A program made the position numbers and the translations under genes. Positions 1-5,546 of a stretch of DNA of 7,432 nt are shown piece by piece (position 1 is the first letter of the stretch; each line of letters opens with the position of its first letter). Location of the stretch: assembly GCA_003228415.1 (NCBI GenBank), contig QIDL01000022.1, positions 1 through 7,432 on the forward strand, given 5' to 3'. Source of the DNA: Gammaproteobacteria bacterium. GTDB taxonomy: Bacteria > Pseudomonadota > Gammaproteobacteria > Pseudomonadales > Azotimanducaceae. The notes under the pieces were generated by a model that had not been told where the DNA came from, searched no databases, and was given only the letters and a program-made list of their open reading frames with translations.

Positions 1-1059
1 CTCGACAGTTCAGCGTCGGTGTCCGAGAGCACGATGTTCGCTCCAACGATAATGACCAGAACGCGCAGGGATGCAGCAACCAACGGCCAGCCTACACGGT
101 TCGCTCCCTGTGAGGCGAAATACAGCGCCAGCCCCAGCGCGACGAAAGGAAATCCTATGCCTGCAATACGCAGATAGGCGAACGCCGATGTGAGCACGTC
201 GGGATCGTCGGAGAAATGACTGGCCCATGCCGCGGGAGAGAGTGCAAAGAGACCCCCAACTGTCCCCGCGATGATGGCTGCCGTTCCTGCACCCAACCAG
301 GCCGTGCGCAGCGCACGCGCTAATCGTCCCGCACCGATGTTTCCGCCAACCAGCGTAGTCAGCGCGGTGCCGATACCGAATACCAGTGGAATGAGAAGAA
401 ACTCCAGGCGACTGCCGATGCCATAACCGGCGAGTGCTGCATCTCCGAACTGCCCGATATATCGGGTCAGGAGCACCACACTGAGCACTGTCAATATCGG
501 CGAACCGGCAGCTACCGAACTTTTTCTGGCCATTGTGACCAGGAACGTAAAATCAAATGAAAAGCCGCGTCTGCTCAAGCGTACCGGTGAAAAGCACTCG
601 TGAATACGCCATGGCCTGACCGATCGCGTTACCTCCTGCGCCCAGCCAGCCGAACAGATGCTCGGTATTGGCGAGAAACAGAAGCGAAACAATGGTTCCT
701 GCGCCGACGGCGAGCAACAAGGCGTTCCACGCCACTCGATCCGCGCGAGTGAGATCGCCTCCGCCCAACGCTCTCGCGATGGCCCCTGCAGTCATGCCGC
801 CGAGGGCGCCGGTGGAGAGCATGGTCATCAACATGTACATGGGATACACCAGAGCCAGCCCTGCGAGCGCTTCGGTGCCGAGACGAGCGACATAGGAGAC
901 CTCGGCGATCGAGACGGCCGTCTGCAGGACCATCGCAACCATGCTGGGCATCGACAGGTAGAACAACGACCGGCCGATCGGAGCATCGATCAAGCTGACC
1001 GGAGGTGTGGCGATCTGTGTAGCCTGATTCACTCTCTCCAACTCCTCTTTCTGAACCAC
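1..1059 (-). pseudogene. MATE family efflux transporter, broken by internal deletion and frameshift; 3' end outside window
   Basis: MATE proteins export drugs or metabolites across the inner membrane using an H+ or Na+ gradient. They have 12 helices in two similar halves. Reading from GTG at 1059, the first frame gives 168 residues: a polar N-terminus (about 1-30), TM1 near 35-58 (SMPSMVAMVLQTAVSIAEV), TM2 with the family-like GALGGMTAGAIARALGGGD stretch (about 84-102), TM3 near 110-130, and the start of TM4 (AYSRVLFTG). It then stops at 553. A second minus-strand frame, open from about 590 to the window edge, encodes typical second-half MATE sequence: YIGQFGDAALAGYGIGSRLE, then FGIGTALTTLVGGNIGAGRL, then a TM10-like AYLRIAGIGFPFVALGLALY. 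Relative to the usual ~450-residue protein, most of TM4 through TM6 (about 90 residues) is missing at the switch, so a single base error cannot explain it. The GTG lies 2 bases after the upstream NmrA stop, which suggests translational coupling. The family call is firm; the extent of the deletion is inferred from family knowledge. Confidence 0.85.
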
Positions 1060-1061
1060 GG

Positions 1062-2207
1062 CTAGCTAGTGACACCTGAACGCTCTCGAGCGAGCGACAA
1101 AGGGACGTCATTGCTACCAGGCCGGTCGGGGAGGTATCCGGCCTCAGGATCGTGAGCGTCTCTCCATACCTGGCTGTCTTGAACGAAGTTGGGCGCGGTG
1201 AGCAGTACATGGTCCCGTCGCCGCTCGATCGCATCAGCATCGACTTTTGCGCTGAGCATGATTTTCATCAGGTTGACAATGGCCTTCAGTCTGTTGCCAA
1301 CGGTCTGGATGGCCTCCGGGTGTGCCGCCACAACGCGCCGTGTGAGGGTCTCGAAGTCTTCCGGTTCTCTCCCTGTCAGGTCTTTGACGACGTTGTTGGG
1401 TGCATGGACGGCAAAGGCTCCGCGCCGATACTCATCGGCATAAACCCGGAGTTGTGTTGGCATCATCTCGTGGAACCCGTTCACCTTCAGCGCCTTCAGC
1501 AACATCGACTCAGGCATGTCCTGATATTTCACCTTCCGTTCCAGAACTCTGCCCATGATGGTTGCGATGTCGTTCGGCGAGAGGAGTTCGGGCCCTGTTG
1601 GACGATAGACCTTGCCGGCATGTGTTGCGGGATCGATGAGCGCTGCTACCGTGACGGCCGCGATGTCCGCATTGGACGGTGGTGCATTTTTCTTCACGTC
1701 ACCATCGCCGAGCGGCATAGGCAAGATGCCGAGCTGCGCGATCGTGCCGAGCACCCCCATGAAATAGTTCTCAGCGAACCACCCGACATTGTTCACAGTA
1801 AGAGTGGTCTCTGGTAACAATTTGAGGACCGCTTCGTTCATCCAGACCTCTCGAGTGAACATGGAGGGATGATTCGAGGAAGAAAGCCATTGCGCGAGCA
1901 TGACCACATGCTCCAGCCGGGCTTCCTGTGCGGTGAGCGCGAAAACAGTTCCATAGTGCAGGGTGTTCGGGGACAGAGGCGCGCAATGGTAGGCACGTTG
2001 CACACCTTTCATTGCGCGGCGCATATCGGCGATCGAAAATAGATCCCCGACGAAGATTTCAGCCCCGGCACTTCTAAGCCGCGTCGCCCGATGATCGTTG
2101 CTGCGGACGAACGCCCGGACAGGAAATCCTTTTTCAAGAAGTTGCAGGGTCGTTGGGATGCCGGTATTCCCGGCCGCACTTGTTACGAGGATCCTGGGTT
2201 TGGACAT
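1062..2207 (-). CDS. NmrA/HSCARG-type NAD(P)-binding protein (atypical SDR) with long C-terminal tail
   Basis: This is a 381-residue cytoplasmic Rossmann-fold protein of the NmrA-like atypical short-chain dehydrogenase group, whose members bind NAD(P) and act either as redox sensors or as reductases. The N-terminus RILVTSAAGNTG (5-16) is the dinucleotide-binding turn after the first beta strand. The usual first Gly of TGxxGxxG is Ser10, while Gly13 and Gly16 are kept. Arg35, at the end of the second strand (VRAFVR), suits NADP(H) 2'-phosphate binding. Asp55 in VGDL and the NNVGWFAENY stretch (139-148) fit the family. No classical YxxxK catalytic pair is evident, as is common in NmrA-like proteins. 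A family-typical ending (GREPEDFETLTR, 279-290) is followed by about 85 extra residues, so the protein is longer than the usual ~300. The ATG at 2207 has a good AGGAG at 2215-2219, 7 bases away. The gene lies 83 bases downstream of the isochorismatase-like gene and 2 bases upstream of the MATE remnant, probably one transcript. The substrate is unknown. Confidence 0.9.
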   Translation of the reverse strand: MSKPRILVTSAAGNTGIPTTLQLLEKGFPVRAFVRSNDHRATRLRSAGAEIFVGDLFSIADMRRAMKGVQRAYHCAPLSPNTLHYGTVFALTAQEARLEHVVMLAQWLSSSNHPSMFTREVWMNEAVLKLLPETTLTVNNVGWFAENYFMGVLGTIAQLGILPMPLGDGDVKKNAPPSNADIAAVTVAALIDPATHAGKVYRPTGPELLSPNDIATIMGRVLERKVKYQDMPESMLLKALKVNGFHEMMPTQLRVYADEYRRGAFAVHAPNNVVKDLTGREPEDFETLTRRVVAAHPEAIQTVGNRLKAIVNLMKIMLSAKVDADAIERRRDHVLLTAPNFVQDSQVWRDAHDPEAGYLPDRPGSNDVPLSLARERSGVTS

Positions 2208-2290
2208 AATCGTTCTCCTGATTAGAGGGTTGTGGTGTCAGTCAGGTGGTTTGGTCATAGACCCCGCCGAGGGCCATGCCGTTTGAGGGG

Positions 2291-3028
2291 CTACTGAGCC
2301 GAGATAGCTTCGGTGGCTTCCTTCGTGGTCCATACGGTGTTCGCAACGAAGCGGAAGTTCACCAGAGCGGCTGCATAGCCGTCGCCCTCTTCCACTTGTG
2401 CAGCCGCGGTCGCGTCGGACACGACGGCCACCTCGAACCCTTGCTCGAGAAGTTCGCGCAGATGGGATTCGGTGCACAGGTTGGCCGACATTCCACCAAG
2501 AATGACCTTGTCGATCCCGCGTTTTCGAAGTTGCAGCACCAGGTCGTTGGTTTCAGGCCCATAAACTTTGTGAGGGTTGGAGATGACGGTTTCACCGTCT
2601 TCGATGTAGGGCTTGTATACCTTCAGCCAATCAGCGCCCGAGCCCTCAAAGCCGTCGATGATCAGAGCGCCTTTGCGGTCGAACATGCCTATGTTGTGCA
2701 TCAATCTCTCGAGTGCGCCCTCGAACTGCCATCCGTGGTCGGTCGGGTAGTAGTAGTGAGGTGAAATGAAGACGGGGATGCCATTCGCTTTCGCTGCTTG
2801 AAACAACCGCTCGATATTCTTGACTGTGTTGTTGGCAATAACACTCTTGCCGACGACACCCCAGGTCACTCCTTCCGGACTCAGAAAGTCTTTCTGTGGA
2901 TCGGTTATGACGAGAGCCGTGCGCCCTGGTTCGATATCCATTCCAGGATCCGGCAGTGCCGCATGCGCAACCGATAACGTTGCCATGAGAGCAATCAGCG
3001 TAGCGATGAAGTTGGATAGTGGTTGCAT
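2291..3028 (-). CDS. exported isochorismatase-family cysteine hydrolase
   Basis: This is a 245-residue protein of the isochorismatase-like superfamily, cysteine hydrolases acting on amides, vinyl ethers or similar small molecules (nicotinamidases, N-carbamoyl hydrolases, isochorismatases). The catalytic triad is readable: Asp43 in VITDPQKDF, Lys154 in NPHKVYG and Cys185 in GGMSANLCTESH, with the expected cis-peptide region just before the Cys. The mature part has the usual length of about 220 residues. Residues 1-23 form a signal peptide: a short n-region, a hydrophobic core and an AHA cleavage site before ALPDPG. The mature enzyme should therefore be periplasmic, unlike most relatives. I chose ATG 3028 over an upstream in-frame ATG at 3103 because it has a GGAG 8 bases upstream and puts the signal peptide at the true N-terminus. 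The gene is first in a row with the NmrA and MATE genes and divergent from the LysR gene, which probably controls it. The superfamily is certain; the substrate cannot be told. Confidence 0.92.
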   Translation of the reverse strand: MQPLSNFIATLIALMATLSVAHAALPDPGMDIEPGRTALVITDPQKDFLSPEGVTWGVVGKSVIANNTVKNIERLFQAAKANGIPVFISPHYYYPTDHGWQFEGALERLMHNIGMFDRKGALIIDGFEGSGADWLKVYKPYIEDGETVISNPHKVYGPETNDLVLQLRKRGIDKVILGGMSANLCTESHLRELLEQGFEVAVVSDATAAAQVEEGDGYAAALVNFRFVANTVWTTKEATEAISAQ

Positions 3029-3036
3029 GGTATTTT

Positions 3037-3040
3037 CTCC
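3037..3040 (-). promoter_or_regulatory. ribosome binding site deciding the start of the isochorismatase-family gene
   Basis: On the minus strand GGAG is followed by 8 bases and then the ATG at 3028. This favours the 245-residue form, which begins with a clean signal peptide, over the in-frame ATG at 3103, which would add 25 residues (including FPPPHLC) in front of the signal sequence. Confidence 0.7.
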
Positions 3041-3183
3041 GGTTGTGGTATACCGGGAAACGATACAGAGATGAGGCGGCGGGAATAACAGGCAAACCGA
3101 CAATACAATCCTGCTGAAACGGCAACAATCTCGGATGGCATCTTCGTCCTTGACCTTACTCCACCGACCGCCTTGGATTAAGA

Positions 3184-3196
3184 TGAATTCGATTCA
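3184..3196. promoter_or_regulatory. candidate LysR-type operator (T-N11-A dyad)
   Basis: The sequence TGAAT-TCG-ATTCA is a perfect inverted repeat with 5-base arms and a 3-base centre. It begins with T and ends with A 12 positions later, so it matches the T-N11-A pattern of LysR-type recognition sites. It ends 23 bases before the GTG of the LysR gene, which suits autorepression. It also lies about 155 bases upstream of the divergent gene's ATG, a plausible activation distance if that leader is long. A 5-base arm can arise by chance, so this is a candidate only. Confidence 0.4.
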
Positions 3197-3219
3197 CTCG
3201 GCTTTGAGGGGTAACGATA

Positions 3220-4146
3220 GTGGCGGACAAAAGCGGATTGCGGGAGTTTGTCGCCGTGGTCGAACATGGCAGCTTCACCGCTGCCGCAGACGCACTGAAT
3301 GTCTCGACGTCGTTTGTGAGTCGCGAAGTGAAAAGGCTGGAAGAACGACTCAATACACGCCTGCTCCATCGATCGACGCGCGCGCTGTCTTTGACGGAAA
3401 TGGGCCAGGTGTATTTCGAGCGTGGACGGGAAATCCACAGCCTGCTCGAGACGCTCGAAAAAGACATGGCCGATCTGCAGGATCATCCCAAAGGTCTGGT
3501 ACGCGTCACTTCGGCCGATCTTTATGCTGAACGCTACGTTGCCCCGGCCATCGCCGAGTTCACAATGACCTACCCGGAGGTTTCCATAGAGCTCGACACC
3601 AGTATGCGATCCACAGACCTGATCGGAGACGGGTTCGATATCGCCATACGTACCGGTGCGCTTGCCGACAGCTCACTCATCGCACGCAAAGTAGCCCCCA
3701 GACGAATGATCGTCTGCGGCAGTCCCGCCTACCTGGCGAAGCACGGCCACCCCGACACGCCCGATGATCTGAATTCACACAATTGTCTGGTGCTGCCCAG
3801 CCTGCCGTGGCGATTCAAATACCCGGACGGAGCACGCGCTACACGGTTCACTGGCACATGGACCAGCGACAATGTCCGCGCGTTGATAGCGGCATCTGTG
3901 CGCGGGGTCGGACTCGTGTGGATGACCGACTATTATATGGAGGATGAGTTGAACGCAGGTGAACTCGAGACCGTGCTGGAAGATTTCGAGGTCGATGACG
4001 TCGCCACCTGGATTGTTTTCCCGGCTCGCGACCACTTGCCGACTCGCGTGCGCTTCCTCATCGACTTTCTCGCCGAGCGGCTGCATCAGGACGAACAGCT
4101 GTTCGGGACAGCCGGTAAGAAGTCCGGCAAGAAAGACGGTGCCTGA
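3220..4146 (+). CDS. LysR-type transcriptional regulator (CrgA-like group)
   Basis: This is a 308-residue LysR-type DNA-binding regulator of the usual length. The N-terminal winged helix-turn-helix spans about 5-64, with the characteristic run FVAVVEHGSFTAAADALNVS (10-29) followed by SFVSREVKRLEERL and LLHRSTRALSLTEMG. A linker helix covers about 65-90. The effector-binding domain runs from about 92 (GLVRVTSADLYAERYVAP) to 290, and its features (DGFDIAIRTGALADSSLIAR, VCGSPAYLAKHG) resemble the CrgA-like periplasmic-binding-protein fold group. The C-terminus is a short Lys/Gly-rich tail. The start is GTG at 3220, supported by GAGGGG at 3206-3211, 8 bases upstream, and by good alignment of the HTH to the family start. 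It is divergent from the isochorismatase/NmrA/MATE row, its most likely target, and converges with the DUF1302 operon, with 30 bases (4147-4176) between stops and no clear terminator hairpin there. The inducer is unknown. Confidence 0.95.
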   Translation: MADKSGLREFVAVVEHGSFTAAADALNVSTSFVSREVKRLEERLNTRLLHRSTRALSLTEMGQVYFERGREIHSLLETLEKDMADLQDHPKGLVRVTSADLYAERYVAPAIAEFTMTYPEVSIELDTSMRSTDLIGDGFDIAIRTGALADSSLIARKVAPRRMIVCGSPAYLAKHGHPDTPDDLNSHNCLVLPSLPWRFKYPDGARATRFTGTWTSDNVRALIAASVRGVGLVWMTDYYMEDELNAGELETVLEDFEVDDVATWIVFPARDHLPTRVRFLIDFLAERLHQDEQLFGTAGKKSGKKDGA

Positions 4147-4176
4147 GTTCTTTGTCCACCCCGCTGGCGTTTATTC

Positions 4177-5517
4177 TCAAAATCCGATGTCGATACCGAA
4201 CACGACCCGGTCGTTTTCGTTGAACTGGCCGAAAAGGCCTCGTGATGTGCCATAGAAAATATCGGCACCCACACTCAGACGGATGTTGGATCGCAGTTCA
4301 TAGGCCATTGAAGCCTGCAGTAGACCGTCTCCCTGATTCAGGCCATGGATCAACAGTGCTTCGGCCTGCAATGCGTCGTTCAGAAAATCCCGGCGCAGCA
4401 GGAATGTTGCCGTTGTTTCGAGCGTGTCGCGCACCAGACCAGAAGTCGGATCGGTGACAAGTGATTGGAATACCTGGGCACTGATAAACCAGTCGCGCCA
4501 TCCCTGATAGTCCACACCGATAACATAGGAAAGCTCGCCTGTGTGGATGACACCGTCAACGTCTCCAATGTCATCGCTGAGAAAGTAACGGTCACTGGAA
4601 TAGGCAATTTCGCCGCGAAGGGTGACATCACCAAATACGTTGGAAAGGGATCCGCCCAGCAGATGCGTACGCTCATAAGACTGCACGACATTGACGCCGG
4701 AGTCTTCAATCACGCGTCGAACGACCGGCCGGTCGAAATAATGGTAGGCGTAGTTGAGCGACAGATCCCAGCCACGGATGAATCCGGAGAGCTTCGCCCC
4801 GAAATCCGAATCCGTTAGAAAATCATCCGGGCGATTGGGTGCAGAGATCGTAACGGGTATGCCTGACGGAATTTCGGGAACGATCAACGGTGATGTGAAA
4901 GCAAACAGTGCCCCGGGTTCGGGGATGTCGTCATAGGTGTTGTCCGGAATCCACAGCAGCTGGATGAATGCTTCGCCGACGGGAATTTCGGCCTTGAGCG
5001 CCCACAATGGAATTCGGCTGTCTTCGAAGTCATCCAGGATGAATTCTCGAAAGGACTGCGGATTGAGGACATCGAGCAGCTTCAGTCCGTCTGCCTGCCC
5101 CCAGACAATCTGTTGTTTGCCGATGCGCAGGAAGGTGCTGCCGACCTCGGTGTCGAGATAGGCTTCACGAAGTTCGAACTCGACATGATCACCCGCAAAC
5201 AGGCGCCTTGAGAGGTTGGATCGGTTGCGCTGTGATGGCGTGCCGGGTTCCAGTTTGTCCACGATGTCGCCACGCAGACGCCCGATCACGGTGAATTGCG
5301 TTGACCCGCTCAGTTCGAGACCAATCTCCGGAGTCAGAATGAATTCGGATTTTTGTGGGTCGCCCGTTCTGGTACCGAACGCCTGTTCACTTTCGAACAT
5401 GCCGGAGACGGTGATGCTGTCGATCATTGCATCAACGTTCGCATGGCTGCAGCCTGTTGCGCTGAGCGCGCTGGCGAACAGGCTTGCTGAGAGAATACGA
5501 AAATGAGGTCTGATCAT
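4177..5517 (-). CDS. DUF1302-type outer-membrane beta-barrel protein
   Basis: This 446-residue exported protein is predicted to be an outer-membrane beta-barrel of the DUF1302 kind. Residues 1-26 look like a signal peptide, with likely cleavage after SHA (24-26). The body shows alternating hydrophobic/polar strands and ends in Phe (VVFGIDIGF), the C-terminal aromatic signature recognised by the BAM assembly machinery. The central block FELREAYLDTEVGSTFLRIG (114-133), then KQQIVWGQADGLKLLDVLNP, REFILDDFEDSRIPLW and QLLWIPD is the part I recognise as typical of the family, where REAYLD and GKQ.VWG.ADG stretches are conserved. The function is unproven; relatives commonly sit beside RND transporters and LolA/DUF1329-like proteins. 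Here it follows the RND/LolA-like gene by 29 bases on the same strand, so co-transcription is likely. The Shine-Dalgarno is weak (only CAGG about 10 bases upstream), which may mean coupling to the upstream gene. The family name is from memory of conserved motifs. Confidence 0.8.
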   Translation of the reverse strand: MIRPHFRILSASLFASALSATGCSHANVDAMIDSITVSGMFESEQAFGTRTGDPQKSEFILTPEIGLELSGSTQFTVIGRLRGDIVDKLEPGTPSQRNRSNLSRRLFAGDHVEFELREAYLDTEVGSTFLRIGKQQIVWGQADGLKLLDVLNPQSFREFILDDFEDSRIPLWALKAEIPVGEAFIQLLWIPDNTYDDIPEPGALFAFTSPLIVPEIPSGIPVTISAPNRPDDFLTDSDFGAKLSGFIRGWDLSLNYAYHYFDRPVVRRVIEDSGVNVVQSYERTHLLGGSLSNVFGDVTLRGEIAYSSDRYFLSDDIGDVDGVIHTGELSYVIGVDYQGWRDWFISAQVFQSLVTDPTSGLVRDTLETTATFLLRRDFLNDALQAEALLIHGLNQGDGLLQASMAYELRSNIRLSVGADIFYGTSRGLFGQFNENDRVVFGIDIGF

Positions 5518-5546
5518 TGTGCAAACGCCTGGCGAACTGCTGCCCG

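Larger units (their letters stand above)
3029..3219. promoter_or_regulatory. divergent intergenic region between isochorismatase-family gene and LysR-type gene
   Basis: These 191 non-coding bases separate two divergently transcribed genes, the classic arrangement in which a LysR-type protein controls its own gene and its neighbour from one shared region. Visible elements are a T-N11-A dyad at 3184-3196, an 8-base palindrome GGTATACC at 3047-3054, and two ACAATC copies (3105-3110 and 3125-3130) exactly 20 bases apart. No strong sigma-70 promoter stands out on either strand. A TTGACC at 3150-3155 could be a -35 for lysR, but no good -10 follows at 16-18 bases. That both promoters lie here is inferred from gene layout. 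Confidence 0.6.

Noticed and set aside
658..1065. Plus-strand 135-codon open frame opposite the MATE remnant
   Set aside because: Its low-complexity, His/Arg/Gln-rich translation is the antisense shadow of the MATE sequence; it has no family features and no ribosome site.
1152..1817. Plus-strand 221-codon open frame opposite the NmrA-like gene
   Set aside because: It is a shadow of the well-supported NmrA-like frame, rich in Cys/His/Arg and with no recognisable domain.
2253..2263. GGTC-ATA-GACC hairpin between the isochorismatase-family and NmrA-like genes as terminator
   Set aside because: The stem has only four pairs and no T-run, so the two genes more likely share a transcript.
3029..3103. 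Longer isochorismatase-family start at ATG 3103
   Set aside because: It would place 25 unlikely residues before a clean signal peptide and has no ribosome site; ATG 3028 has GGAG at 8 bases.
4111..4128. GCCGG...CCGGC hairpin near the end of the LysR gene as terminator
   Set aside because: The stem has only 5 pairs with an 8-base loop, lies inside the coding region and has no T-run after it.
4147..4176. Bidirectional terminator between the convergent LysR and DUF1302 genes
   Set aside because: The 30 bases show only a 4-base TGAG/CTCA match overlapping the stops; no stable hairpin with a T-tract is visible.
5449..5463. Lipobox-like ATGC around residue 23 of the DUF1302-type protein
   Set aside because: LSATGC lacks Leu/Val/Ile at -3, and beta-barrels are usually exported with a normal signal peptide; the SHA site at 24-26 fits better.
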